From Symbiopectobacterium purcellii (GTDB taxonomy: Bacteria; Pseudomonadota; Gammaproteobacteria; Enterobacterales; Enterobacteriaceae): a stretch of DNA of 64,000 nt. Made by a program: the position numbers and the translations under genes. The notes beneath the pieces were generated by a model that saw only the letters and a list, made by a program, of their open reading frames with translations, had not been told where the DNA came from and did not search any database. Each line of letters begins with the position of its first letter. Within the stretch, counting starts at the first letter, position 1. Positions 30,777-38,189 of the stretch are shown here, in pieces. The DNA lies in NCBI RefSeq assembly GCF_019797845.1, contig NZ_CP081864.1, forward strand, positions 2,356,001 through 2,420,000, given 5' to 3'.

Positions 30777-31598
30777 TTAAGTCAGCAGCGTTACATACGC
30801 CTCGGTGATTGTTGCAGTGGTTCCAGATATGCGACGAGCAGAGAAATACCATCCAGCAGGAACCAAGGCAGACATCGGGCTACGCATTCCAACACCGGCA
30901 CCAACAAGAGTGAGGATGCCAGTCAGCGAACCTCGCCATGATTCAGCCTTAACCCAGCCAGTACCACCAACGGTTGCATTTGGCCCTATCCACAATTCGC
31001 ATGTGTCAGCCACAGTGCCAGCAATAGTCACGGAGTAAACCGCATCAATCATCACTGATATTTTGTATGGCTTCGTGGTGTCAGTAGGTCGCGTGGCAGT
31101 TCCGAACGTGGTAGATATCGAAGCGGGAGCGCCTGGCGATAAACCTACTCCAGTGTTACCAACCGGAATGCTGATATTTAGTGTTTGGTTAGGCGATGTA
31201 CCGGTTATCGTCGCCGCTGCAGAACTACCAGCAGGAAGCGTGCTCACCGTGCCGATAGTCAGCGCGTTAGCTGGACCAGCCGTTCCTGTTCCTGGTGCCC
31301 CAGCAGGAATTCCAAGGTTAAGCGTGTAATTCAGTGCTGTGCCAGATATTGAAGCGGTGGCAGATGAACCAGCGGGTAAGGTTGATATGGTTCCGACCGA
31401 TATCGTAGTCGGCGCTGCATCATCACCTTTCCCACCTTGAGGGATGCCCAAGTTAAGTATTTGTGATGGTGGCGTTCCGGTGATGGCTGCCGCTGCACTA
31501 CTACCAGCCGGTAATGTGATGACGGTTCCGACAGAAAGAGAATTAGCCGGGCCAGTATCGCCAGGTATGGCTGTTACCCTACCCTTGTAAATCGCCAT
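30777..31598 (-). CDS. repeat-containing decoration or fibre-like protein
   Basis: 273 residues from the ATG at 31598 (AGGGGGGG upstream). Residues ~15-150 contain three ~45-residue repeats of the form VGTVxTLPAGSSAxAxITGT...LNLGIPxG, each ending in a Gly-rich collagen-like bridge. The C-terminal ~110 residues form a separate beta domain. This resembles phage fibre or capsid-decoration proteins that trimerise through such repeats. In phage L, a P22 relative, the Dec decoration gene is an accessory gene as well. Surface role is inferred; no direct family match. Confidence 0.5.
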   Translation of the reverse strand: MAIYKGRVTAIPGDTGPANSLSVGTVITLPAGSSAAAAITGTPPSQILNLGIPQGGKGDDAAPTTISVGTISTLPAGSSATASISGTALNYTLNLGIPAGAPGTGTAGPANALTIGTVSTLPAGSSAAATITGTSPNQTLNISIPVGNTGVGLSPGAPASISTTFGTATRPTDTTKPYKISVMIDAVYSVTIAGTVADTCELWIGPNATVGGTGWVKAESWRGSLTGILTLVGAGVGMRSPMSALVPAGWYFSARRISGTTATITEAYVTLLT

Positions 31599-31608
31599 GC
31601 AGCCCCCC

Positions 31609-31881
31609 CTAGCTAAATGGCGCCAGAGCCTCTTTAGCATCCTGAATCGCCTTGAATGTGCGAGCCACAACCTCACGCTCAGTCGTTGCCAGTTTGTATT
31701 GGTCTTTAAACAGTTCCAGCTTCAACAGGTCATCGCCGACAAATTCAATCGCCGCTTGTGCTGCTGCCGTGTCGTTCATGACAAGGCGCAGTAATTCGAG
31801 GCGAGTTGATTGTTGCGGGGTGAGAGAGGGTGAAAGGTTGATGCTTGAGCCGACCACACTGCCGCTTACTAATTCGGTCAT
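31609..31881 (-). CDS. small helical phage protein
   Basis: 90 residues, acidic and helical after a Ser/Thr-rich start (PQQSTRLELLRLVMNDTAAA; FKAIQDAKEAL). Encoded 11 bp upstream of the repeat protein and probably co-transcribed with it. Unrecognised. Confidence 0.6.
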   Translation of the reverse strand: MTELVSGSVVGSSINLSPSLTPQQSTRLELLRLVMNDTAAAQAAIEFVGDDLLKLELFKDQYKLATTEREVVARTFKAIQDAKEALAPFS

Positions 31882-31905
31882 TTAGAATATTCCTCTACAA
31901 ATAAA

Positions 31906-31936
31906 AATACCGGCCCCGTAAATCGGGATACCGGCA
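31906..31936 (-). terminator. terminator between tad2 and the structural genes
   Basis: On the minus strand CCGG-TAT-CCCG, loop, CGGG-CCGG is followed by TATTTTTAT. It lies within the late operon, downstream of the DUF2829 gene, where it could insulate an accessory gene and be read through by Q-modified polymerase. Confidence 0.5.
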
Positions 31937-32003
31937 TGGTGGGATATCTATATAAAACTCTGCCAATGCCACCAGAAAGGCAGCATTTGCAGAATTTTAT
32001 AAA

Positions 32004-32276
32004 TCAAACTGGTGTTGCTAACCAGTCCTCGGCGAACAGATCGCCTTGTGACGGCACCCAGCCCGGCTGCATGTGACCTTGCGCGTTTTTCAGGTCGAGA
32101 TGCGGCTGAATGGTGAACTCACCAGTAATGCCAGCTTTAGCATAATCAGAGCCGGGGCGAGCCTCGCTTACCGTGTAGCCGCCAGCTTTGATAACGAACT
32201 GACCTTTGCCATTCCAGCCCTCACGGTAAATCTTTGCGCCGCTCTTAACAGCTTCCAGTGCTTGTCCGAAATTCAT
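32004..32276 (-). CDS. tad2: DUF2829 protein, Tad2-type anti-Thoeris sponge
   Basis: 90 residues with the DUF2829 signature from end to end: MNFGQALEAVKSGAKIYREG, WNGKGQFV, a QPHLDLKNAQG block and the final DLFAEDW. Tad2 proteins of this family form tetramers that sequester the cyclic ADP-ribose signal made by Thoeris ThsB and so prevent host suicide. Family membership is strong; activity here is inferred. It is encoded between the spanin genes and the terminase, as an accessory late gene with its own terminator. Confidence 0.8.
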   Translation of the reverse strand: MNFGQALEAVKSGAKIYREGWNGKGQFVIKAGGYTVSEARPGSDYAKAGITGEFTIQPHLDLKNAQGHMQPGWVPSQGDLFAEDWLATPV

Positions 32277-32389
32277 CGTTTCACCTTTAGTTAATGTTGG
32301 TTTATTCGCAGCCTTGCCACTTCTTCACAGAGTTGCGCAGCTACTTCCGTCTTTCCGGCTGCCAAGATTGAATCACCATCCTCACGGGG

Positions 32390-32569
32390 TTACTCATTCA
32401 TTATTGAAGCAATCTCAACACTGTACAGCACGACTACGCCAGTACCGATAGCAAAGTGGTAATGGAAGTTGAATCTTGGGGTGGTGTAATCACCAGCCTT
32501 GAACATGGAGATGATCAGGCGCTTCATGCGTTCTTCATTTGATATTGGGAATGCACGGACATCTGCCAT
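32390..32569 (-). CDS. small phage protein after Rz
   Basis: 59 residues from the ATG at 32569, with GAGGTGAG five bases upstream, directly after the Rz stop. A charged N-terminal half (NEERMKRLIISMFKAG) is followed by a hydrophobic segment (IGTGVVVLYSVEIASI). Unrecognised. The 113 bp up to tad2 hold no gene. Confidence 0.5.
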   Translation of the reverse strand: MADVRAFPISNEERMKRLIISMFKAGDYTTPRFNFHYHFAIGTGVVVLYSVEIASIMNE

Positions 32570-32573
32570 ATTC

Positions 32574-32996
32574 TCACCTCAAGCACTGCTCACGGACGTA
32601 TTGCTGCAATCCGGTCAGTTGCTTTGTGATGGTTTCGATTCGCTCTCGGAGAGTGAAATAATCCCTTGTAGCGGTGTCAGTAAGTCGGGCGCTGGCTGCA
32701 TCATCCACGCCGGGGGTGGCGGTGGCTTGCTTGACGACGTTGACGCGCAACCCGCACTTGCCAGCAGCAACACAGCGCTGCAAATCAGCCAGCTTGCTTT
32801 TAGCATCTGCGAGTTCTCCAGTGTATTTGGCATCAAGAGCAGCAACATCGCGTTGACGGGTTTGCATGTCGCTTATTGTGGCGTTAGCTAGCTTCAAATC
32901 TTTGGATGCATCGCTGTATGCGTCGTGGTAGTAGTAGACGCCGAATGACAGCAGGCCAAGCAGGGCAACAAGAGCAGCGTAGAGATACGGCCTCAT
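32574..32996 (-). CDS. Rz: i-spanin Rz (gp15-type)
   Basis: 140 residues from the ATG at 32996: an N-terminal membrane anchor (ALVALLGLLSFGVYYYH) and a long periplasmic coiled coil. With Rz1 it bridges inner and outer membranes and fuses them in the last lysis step. The Rz1 gene lies inside it in another frame, the classical lambdoid arrangement. It overlaps the endolysin end by 4 bp. Confidence 0.88.
   Translation of the reverse strand: MRPYLYAALVALLGLLSFGVYYYHDAYSDASKDLKLANATISDMQTRQRDVAALDAKYTGELADAKSKLADLQRCVAAGKCGLRVNVVKQATATPGVDDAASARLTDTATRDYFTLRERIETITKQLTGLQQYVREQCLR
32615..32806 (-). CDS. Rz1: o-spanin Rz1 lipoprotein, embedded in Rz
   Basis: 63 residues from the ATG at 32806 in the alternative frame of Rz. 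Lipoprotein signal with lipobox LASAGC, then a proline-rich mature part (SKPPPPPAW). Outer-membrane partner of Rz. Confidence 0.85.
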   Translation of the reverse strand: MLKASWLICSAVLLLASAGCASTSSSKPPPPPAWMMQPAPDLLTPLQGIISLSESESKPSQSN

Positions 32997-33433
32997 GACA
33001 AGAACAGAGTCCGTTCCGCCTCCCGACGACGAACCAGCCCAGGAAGGATTTTGCCGCCAGCCTTGTTCCATTTCGGGAACTCATCGGCAGCGCCAGCAGA
33101 ATCACCGGCATTCAGTTTTTGCAGAAGCGTTGATGTCGAAAGCGATCGGGTGCCGAGGTTATAGGCGAAACTGACCAATGCATCAAACTGACCTTGGGTA
33201 ATTTTCACTTTCACCAGCTTGTTTACTGCATCCTCGTACTTAACCACGCCAGTTTTCAGCAGGCGCTCAGCAGTGGGTTTATCGATTACCATTCCATCAC
33301 GAAGCGGCTTGCCGTCCACTGGTTGTGTCCAACCGTAACCGATGGTTAGCACGCCAACAGAATCGCGGTAGGCTTTCAACTGCAAGCCCTCAAAGCTCTT
33401 TATCAGGTCGATACCTTTAGGGCTGATGTTCAT
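32993..33433 (-). CDS. 19: endolysin, GH24 lysozyme (gp19-type)
   Basis: 146 residues, the length of P22 gp19. The catalytic Glu/Asp/Thr triad region is FEGLQLKAYRDSVGVLTIGY. The ATG at 33433 with AGGTGG upstream is chosen over the upstream GTG. No signal or SAR sequence is apparent, so export depends on the holin. Cleaves the MurNAc-GlcNAc bond. Confidence 0.92.
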   Translation of the reverse strand: MNISPKGIDLIKSFEGLQLKAYRDSVGVLTIGYGWTQPVDGKPLRDGMVIDKPTAERLLKTGVVKYEDAVNKLVKVKITQGQFDALVSFAYNLGTRSLSTSTLLQKLNAGDSAGAADEFPKWNKAGGKILPGLVRRREAERTLFLS

Positions 33434-33749
33434 CTTCACCACCTACACGACGACTGATTGCGTTTATAGCGATATTTCGCAGCTTTTCAACGCCGATAAA
33501 TCCAACCATCCCACCGATAAAAGGTGACATGGTAATCGGCAGGCCAACAACATCGAGAGCACTGGAGATGGCTAGCGATAGGGCCCCGCAAAGCACACCT
33601 TCAATCCAACGATTCTTACGGTCAGTGCCGTCATAAATCAGGCGTCCGTAGCAGATGATGGCAGCCAGACCAGCGCCGAAAATTTGCGGCCACGAGCTTT
33701 TTAGCCCGTTGAGTAGGTCAGCCCAAAAGCCGACATTGCTTTCGCTCAT
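33417..33749 (-). CDS. 13: holin, lambda S/P22 gp13-like
   Basis: 110 residues from the ATG at 33749. Three hydrophobic segments (IFGAGLAAIICYGRLIY; VLCGALSLAISSALDVV; MSPFIGGMVGFIGV) and a charged C-terminus, as in lambda S-type class I holins. Overlaps the endolysin start by 17 bp. Forms large inner-membrane lesions at the set time. Confidence 0.85.
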   Translation of the reverse strand: MSESNVGFWADLLNGLKSSWPQIFGAGLAAIICYGRLIYDGTDRKNRWIEGVLCGALSLAISSALDVVGLPITMSPFIGGMVGFIGVEKLRNIAINAISRRVGGEDEHQP

Positions 33750-34069
33750 TTTGTAATCCTGCATACCCGCGCACCCACATCAGAACCACCGAGGCTATTC
33801 ACGTAATCCCGGTCGTTTTCGCAGAGCACTCGCAACGCCCCAATCTGAGCGCCCCATGCATCACGCTTCCATGTTTCCACCGTTGCGATCACCTCATCAT
33901 CAGTCTTGGCGTTAGCCAGACCGTAAGAGACAACAGCCCGGGGATATGCGTATGCAGCAGAGTTAATGCGGGAGTTAATTTCAGCGCCTGCGTATGACAG
34001 GAAAACTAATGCCAATAACCACGGGGATGAGCTAACGAACCCCGTTTTAATAATTTCAGGTATCTTCAC
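33746..34069 (-). CDS. small membrane protein upstream of the holin
   Basis: 107 residues from a GTG at 34069 with GCGAGG upstream. One N-terminal hydrophobic segment (SSSPWLLALVFLSYAG), then a periplasmic domain with two cysteines. Overlaps the holin start by 4 bp (ATGA), so it belongs to the lysis cassette; it could modulate holin timing. Function unknown. Confidence 0.6.
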   Translation of the reverse strand: MKIPEIIKTGFVSSSPWLLALVFLSYAGAEINSRINSAAYAYPRAVVSYGLANAKTDDEVIATVETWKRDAWGAQIGALRVLCENDRDYVNSLGGSDVGARVCRITK

Positions 34070-34127
34070 GGGAGCCTCGCTGTGTGCAGAAAATAAAAAA
34101 GGCCACGCAATAGCGCAGCCTGAAATT

Positions 34128-34199
34128 TGGTGGCGAATGAAGGAATTGAACCTACGAACGTGAGCCCCAAAACACACGCCATCACCTGATGAATCCGCC
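34128..34199 (-). tRNA. degenerate tRNA-like gene, possible tRNA-Pro(UGG)
   Basis: Reading leftward, a 7-bp acceptor (GGCGGAT with ATTCGCC), a T arm with GTTCAAT and an encoded ACCA end are clear, 72 nt in all. The D arm is very short (ATC-AGGT-GAT). The anticodon arm closes an 8-base loop TTTTGGGG with one T-T mismatch in the stem; U followed by UGG and G37 would read as proline. The structure is either a decayed phage tRNA or an unusual one. It lies between PR' and the lysis genes, a known place for phage tRNAs. Confidence 0.5.
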
Positions 34200-34369
34200 A
34201 AATAGAAAAGCCACCGCGTTAGCAGTGGCTTGAATAGCATTCACCCGCACACTATCCGTGATTGGGTGCTCAGACGTTCCCTGGATTTTATATCGCTGGC
34301 CCCTGAGTGCGCCTCGATGTGAAAAGCCCCAGCAATGGTCAGGGCTTGGAAAGGTTACTTAAAGGCTAA

Positions 34370-34660
34370 TTATTTTCCGCTGAGTATCATTCTCGTAATA
34401 TCATTGCGGGTTAAAGCCTCATGCAGGTTCGATTCAATAAATTGATCCTTTCCTGTGTACTTCAAATGGTTAGAACCATCGATTGTTGTTACGGAGCCAT
34501 CATGGTGAACGAGTTGGTAGTTCGGCTGAATTCCTTTACCAGTTCGCCCAAGCCTTATCGCAGAAACATCAGGACGATCGAGCATGCCAAATAGCTTTCT
34601 CTTAAATTCATCTGGTAACGTCAAGATGTTCCCATCACATACTTTTACTTTATCGATCAT
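34370..34660 (-). CDS. unrecognised phage protein in the late leader
   Basis: 96-97 residues (start MIDKVKVCDGN or one codon earlier), with a small alpha/beta pattern (LPDEFKRKLFGMLDRPDVSA; GIQPNYQLVHHDGSVTTIDG). Lies between the PR' terminator and the lysis cassette, so expression requires Q. Function unknown. The 130 bp on the left to the tRNA-like gene hold nothing obvious. Confidence 0.6.
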   Translation of the reverse strand: MIDKVKVCDGNILTLPDEFKRKLFGMLDRPDVSAIRLGRTGKGIQPNYQLVHHDGSVTTIDGSNHLKYTGKDQFIESNLHEALTRNDITRMILSGK

Positions 34661-34826
34661 CAAAGCACTCCATCGGGCTGAGCTACTAAAACCAAGCGTT
34701 TACGCAGCCCAATTTATAACCATGGCGAACTTAATACCAGCAATACACACAATAACTTGATGATTGGCCCAACACAAATGACCGACTCAGCTATAAGTTG
34801 TTCACGCGGTGAACCTGATACGAAAA

Positions 34827-34905
34827 AAAACCCAGCGGGAAGGCCAGGACTTGAATTGGCACCGCCCCTTTCAGGCGGTTTGGCTGGGAGAACCAGCTAA
34901 CGATT
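34827..34905 (-). terminator. branched late-leader terminator (tR' equivalent)
   Basis: On the minus strand CCCAGC (34890-34885) can pair with GCTGGG before T8 at about 34827-34834, enclosing two smaller hairpins (ACCGCC/GGCGGT and GCCA/TGGC). The upstream arm GCTGG can instead pair with the first CCAGC, so two competing folds exist. It ends a leader of about 160 nt from PR', like the lambda 6S RNA at tR'. It was also considered as a tRNA but lacks a proper acceptor. Confidence 0.55.
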
Positions 34906-34995
34906 TATCCGCTCGCTTAACGGTACATCTGAGTGGATTCTCACCACAAATAGCGCCGCAGCAACTTAAGAGTCACTAACGGCAGCTTAGGTATA

Positions 34996-35024
34996 AGTAT
35001 GGGTAAATGGGTAAACCGTGTCAA
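34996..35024 (-). promoter_or_regulatory. late promoter PR'
   Basis: TTGACA (35024-35019), a 17-bp spacer and CATACT (35001-34996) lie just downstream of Q, pointing into the lysis and structural genes. This is the position of lambda PR', the only promoter the late operon needs with Q. A Q-binding site would be expected between or next to these elements. Confidence 0.7.
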
Positions 35025-35030
35025 GCACCT

Positions 35031-35522
35031 TCAAGCAACATGTTTGATTTTCTCTACACGTTTGCGACTTTTGAAAGCATTTTGCAGAGGTTCGTACAAG
35101 ATGAACAAGCTGGCATTTAGGATTTGCGCAACCTCCTTCCTGCACGTTTCCTCTGATGGCTTGCGCCATCCCTCCCCCAACCTACCCTTATCGATTTTGC
35201 GTGGCCTTGCGGTCTTGTGATAGTACGATGCAATTGCTCGCTTAGATGAACCGTGAGCGTAGTAACTAAGCAGAATGCCGAGCGCCCTTGTGTCAATGAC
35301 CATGACGGAATCCACGACCTGAGAAATCAACATCCCGTCATCATCGTTGCACATGGGCCTACTCATTACCCTGCTTGGCTCTACTCTCTCCATGAACTGA
35401 GCGATCACACTGCTTTGTCTCTTTTCCAATCTGCCCGAGTAAACCCAGGCACCCCACAACTCTAACCATCCGTTGACCCAGTCGTGCTGAGGCTTCGTTA
35501 GATTCAGTTCTGCGATTGGCAT
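35031..35522 (-). CDS. Q: late antitermination protein Q (DUF1133 type)
   Basis: 163 residues from the ATG at 35522 (GGAGGAAG upstream). Resembles DUF1133-type Q proteins: LGILLSYYAHGSSKRAIASY near residue 90 as an HTH-like part. It would bind near PR' and let polymerase pass the leader terminator. Followed directly by PR'. The frame is open upstream to 35630 but that region lacks similarity. Confidence 0.78.
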   Translation of the reverse strand: MPIAELNLTKPQHDWVNGWLELWGAWVYSGRLEKRQSSVIAQFMERVEPSRVMSRPMCNDDDGMLISQVVDSVMVIDTRALGILLSYYAHGSSKRAIASYYHKTARPRKIDKGRLGEGWRKPSEETCRKEVAQILNASLFILYEPLQNAFKSRKRVEKIKHVA

Positions 35523-35619
35523 TTCTTCCTCCGAGGCGTTGCATCCCAGCTCTGGTAATGCGTTGGCTGGACTGTGGGGGTGATGGGCGTGAAGAGGTTC
35601 AGGGTGTAAGAGATCAGCT

Positions 35620-36042
35620 TCATGCGGCATCCTCCCGCTGGTACTTTTCGAACCAGAACACGATGGGTGACGGTGTTATCTGTATTTGCCCAAAGCGCTC
35701 AGCCGTGCGGAAATTGACGAACGACTTCAATGCCCTACCCGTCTGAAAGGCTATCTGCCGCCTGAACTCCTCAATGTCGAATACAGACTTAAACAGGTTG
35801 CAAGGTGCACAGGCTGGGAATAGGTTTTCCAACGTGTCGTTTTCTGGCCTGAAAGATTCGCCGGTCTGTTTTAGCTTCCAGCGGCCTTTTGCTCTTGCCT
35901 CTTCGTCAATCTCCAGCTTTCGGTGTACAGCCTCGACGTGATCCGCATGCCATCCCTTTTCGGGAAGCTCACAACCGCAATAAGCGCACCTGCCGCCGAA
36001 CTTCATGCGCAATTCTTCACGCTGTTTTTTCGATAACTTCAT
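35620..36042 (-). CDS. HNH endonuclease in the nin region
   Basis: 140 residues with CAYCG near residue 19, HADHVEAVHR near 32 and NLFPACAPCN near 75, the zinc-bound beta-beta-alpha HNH fold. It takes the place of NinG in the P22/lambda nin region and overlaps rusA by 4 bp. Probably acts on recombination or replication intermediates, or near packaging; target unknown. Confidence 0.82.
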   Translation of the reverse strand: MKLSKKQREELRMKFGGRCAYCGCELPEKGWHADHVEAVHRKLEIDEEARAKGRWKLKQTGESFRPENDTLENLFPACAPCNLFKSVFDIEEFRRQIAFQTGRALKSFVNFRTAERFGQIQITPSPIVFWFEKYQREDAA

Positions 36043-36401
36043 GCGCCCTCCAACTCAGTGATGACGATATCCAGACCGCCGCCCTTCACTCGTTCGCCGC
36101 GCCTTACCCTGAAGTCATCTATCTGTTCGTCGTCCAGCATGAAACCGGCGTGCGTGAGCGAATCGAAAACCGCTTTTTGCAGGTTGTCGAGGTCACGGTG
36201 TCGTTTGTCTGGAACGTTGGCGATGATGGAAATTTTCAGTCTTGCGGGAGTGTTGATGTCGAGGTTTTGCTGCTGGATTATCTGGATGATGCTTTGTCGG
36301 TACTCTTTGCCTTTCTCGCTGATGTAGTGCCTGTGTCGTGCGTGTCGCCAGTAAGTGTTTAGGCTTGGCGGCCACGGCAATTTGAGGTGATATTCAGTCA
36401 T
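36039..36401 (-). CDS. rusA: Holliday junction resolvase RusA
   Basis: 120 residues with the RusA layout: PPSLNTYWRH near the N-terminus and the catalytic acidic cluster RHRDLDNLQK with GFMLDDEQIDD. Dimeric resolvase that cleaves Holliday junctions at CC sites. Overlaps neighbours by 4 bp on both sides. Confidence 0.92.
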   Translation of the reverse strand: MTEYHLKLPWPPSLNTYWRHARHRHYISEKGKEYRQSIIQIIQQQNLDINTPARLKISIIANVPDKRHRDLDNLQKAVFDSLTHAGFMLDDEQIDDFRVRRGERVKGGGLDIVITELEGA

Positions 36402-36688
36402 CGTTTTATCTTCCCCTCTGCCAGTAAAACGGCCTGTGTCCTGATCGCACCTTCAAGGTGTGCCAGATGTGCGCTATCTGCGTCCGTGAGGCGTGTACGG
36501 CGGTCTATCTCGTCATGGCATGATGAGCATGTCCACGCGCCGAAAAGGTCATCAGGCTTCATCCCTGTGCCGCATATGCCAGACATTCGGTAATGCGCCA
36601 GCACTACGGTTTCAGCATTGCCGTTACAGATACCCGGAATCCTAACCTGACACTCGCGCCCTCTGGCTTCTTTCCTAAGATTCGCCAT
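36398..36688 (-). CDS. ybcO: YbcO-type nuclease-like protein (DUF1364)
   Basis: 96 residues starting MANLRKEARGRECQVRIPGI, the DUF1364 signature, with a Cys/His cluster (CSSCHDEIDRRTR) of an HNH-like zinc nuclease. E. coli YbcO of the DLP12 prophage is the reference. Probably a recombination-associated nuclease. Confidence 0.88.
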   Translation of the reverse strand: MANLRKEARGRECQVRIPGICNGNAETVVLAHYRMSGICGTGMKPDDLFGAWTCSSCHDEIDRRTRLTDADSAHLAHLEGAIRTQAVLLAEGKIKR

Positions 36689-36845
36689 TCTCTATCCTCA
36701 CTCTCTCAGTTACTTCGCCCTCTAAAAGCAGCCTGGCGCATTCATCACACACATGCGCTTCATCTGGTTTCATCTGCCGGCCGCATGGACAGTAACCAGC
36801 GCGGCCAACACTTTCCCGCTCGTACTGCTCATAGTCCGTTTGCAT
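36675..36845 (-). CDS. small zinc-finger protein of the nin region
   Basis: 56 residues with C-P-C and C-D-E-C (YCPCGRQMKPDEAHVCDECA), a compact four-Cys zinc site. Overlaps ybcO by 14 bp and the upstream gene by 17 bp, which supports translation. Similar in size and place to small nin proteins; function unknown. Confidence 0.6.
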   Translation of the reverse strand: MQTDYEQYERESVGRAGYCPCGRQMKPDEAHVCDECARLLLEGEVTERVRIENGES

Positions 36846-37056
36846 TGTCGATATCCTCTCGATGAAGCTGGATTGCTCGCTGTGCTGATTGCAACACTTC
36901 GTCCAAATCCTGCTCGCGGTCTTTATGCCCTCTCAGGCCAGCACACAGCGCCTTCTTGATTAAGTGCTGTAACGCAGGGCAAGTGACGTTAAATGCCTTC
37001 AGGACGTCGTATACGTCGATTGTGATGTCTTTTACGCGTCGGTCGTATTTGCTCAT
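36829..37056 (-). CDS. small conserved phage protein
   Basis: 75 residues from the ATG at 37056 (AGGAGA upstream). Contains VYDVLKAFNVTCPALQHLIK and AGLRGHKDREQDLDE, a pattern common in lambdoid early regions as an uncharacterised helical protein. Its ATG overlaps the ninE stop (ATGA). Confidence 0.7.
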   Translation of the reverse strand: MSKYDRRVKDITIDVYDVLKAFNVTCPALQHLIKKALCAGLRGHKDREQDLDEVLQSAQRAIQLHREDIDNANGL

Positions 37057-37232
37057 CTGGCTCTCCTGCTTCTGGTTCTGTCCCACATAGCCTTTTGGAG
37101 TCCGTAGGCATAATCGAATGTCTGGACTTCGCTTTCGGTTGGGATTGGCTTGGGCTTATTTCTGCTTCGTTTGGTGGGCTGTATCTTGAGGCGTTCACAG
37201 ACTAAATATGTCGGGCTAACACGTTGTCCCAT
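37053..37232 (-). CDS. ninE: NinE
   Basis: 59 residues. Resembles lambda NinE throughout: SPTYLVCERLKIQPTKRSRN then KPKPIPTESEVQTFDYAYGL, ending in a basic Arg-rich tail. Overlaps the upstream gene by 17 bp. Function in lambda is unknown. Confidence 0.82.
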   Translation of the reverse strand: MGQRVSPTYLVCERLKIQPTKRSRNKPKPIPTESEVQTFDYAYGLQKAMWDRTRSRRAR

Positions 37233-37584
37233 GGCGCACCCCGCGCAGTAAATTATCGAAGTGATACACCGGTGATTTTCGCGCTAAGTCGAATATCCGG
37301 TTCCCGATTGAGTTTTTGACGAATCGTAGACCGTATTGCTCCCTGACCTCTTTCTCTTCCCGCTGATGCTCAAGCCATTCCTGATAAGCTCGCTCGTCAG
37401 GGAAAAATCCCTTGCCTGCAGTGCAATAAACTTCACCAAAATTCTTCATTTGGGTTGTGACTTTCCATATCACACGAGCGCTAACGCCAAACTCATCCAT
37501 CATGTCTTTGCGGAGTAATGGGTAGTCATTGGCGAGCATTGCTTTCAGCCGTACGCGGATGTGATTTAGTTGCTCTTCTTTCAC
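37216..37584 (-). CDS. unrecognised nin-region protein
   Basis: 122 residues from a GTG at 37584 that overlaps the NinB stop (GTGA), with GGAGAC upstream; an in-frame ATG at 37611 is an alternative. Contains a probable winged-helix segment (LRKDMMDEFGVSARVIWKVT). Function unknown. Confidence 0.6.
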   Translation of the reverse strand: MKEEQLNHIRVRLKAMLANDYPLLRKDMMDEFGVSARVIWKVTTQMKNFGEVYCTAGKGFFPDERAYQEWLEHQREEKEVREQYGLRFVKNSIGNRIFDLARKSPVYHFDNLLRGVRHGTTC

Positions 37585-38012
37585 TTTTTGTCTCCGAATC
37601 GTGTAGCCCATTCGATAGCCAGCCGTGATTCTTCGCTCCACCTAACGCCATGCTCCGCGCCAAACGCGTTCATTAGCTCGATAAGGTCTCGCATCTCACT
37701 GACTCGCATTTTTGATGTTGATTGACCAAGCACTACAAAGCCGCCATCAATTCCCGGCACCGTTTCCTGTCGCTTTAATGCGGCAGTGAAGATGTGTTTC
37801 CAACTCTCAGACTCCATCTTTCGCCCATACCAAACGACCTGCTCGCTGATGTCGCGCAGAGTGGCCCAAAGCCTCGAATTCTGCTCAAGCGTGCGCTTTC
37901 TTTCTTCGACGGTGACGACTAGTGGCTTATCTGAATCGGTGGGAAGTTGCTGGATAAAGCTGATGGCGTTCTGTTTACGGGCTTGCTCTATTAGGTGATA
38001 GACCTGTTTCAA
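37581..38012 (-). CDS. ninB: NinB recombination protein (Orf)
   Basis: 143 residues with the NinB pattern (VTVEERKRTLEQNSRLWATL; HIFTAALKRQE; MRDLIELMNAFGAEHGV). Lambda Orf/NinB binds ssDNA and SSB and substitutes for RecFOR in recombination. Confidence 0.92.
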   Translation of the reverse strand: MKQVYHLIEQARKQNAISFIQQLPTDSDKPLVVTVEERKRTLEQNSRLWATLRDISEQVVWYGRKMESESWKHIFTAALKRQETVPGIDGGFVVLGQSTSKMRVSEMRDLIELMNAFGAEHGVRWSEESRLAIEWATRFGDKK

Positions 38013-38015
38013 TAA

Positions 38016-38189
38016 TCACTCCTCGTAACATACCCTCGGGTTTTTGTAGCGATCTATCTGCCCTCTATCCTTGCAGAGACTTTCAACGCCAAACGACAAG
38101 CTTGACCAGCGGAAAGGAAACCACCAACGCTTTATCTGTGAGAGGTAAAACCCATCAACGCCGCGTATTACTCTGTATCGGTTTTTCAT
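38016..38189 (-). CDS. small basic phage protein
   Basis: 57 residues, basic and aromatic (KRWWFPFRWSSLSFGVESLC), stop 3 bp before ninB and start overlapping the upstream stop by 4 bp (ATGA). Too short for most gene finders but well placed in the operon. Unknown function. Confidence 0.5.
   Translation of the reverse strand: MKNRYRVIRGVDGFYLSQIKRWWFPFRWSSLSFGVESLCKDRGQIDRYKNPRVCYEE

Noticed and set aside
31200..31560. DNA repeats as a regulatory array
   Set aside because: They are coding repeats of the decoration-like protein and diverge at the third codon positions.
34835..34916. Second tRNA gene
   Set aside because: A hairpin with TGAAAGG loop and a TTCAAGT segment look tRNA-like, but acceptor and T stems do not pair; the T8 run and position fit the late leader terminator better.
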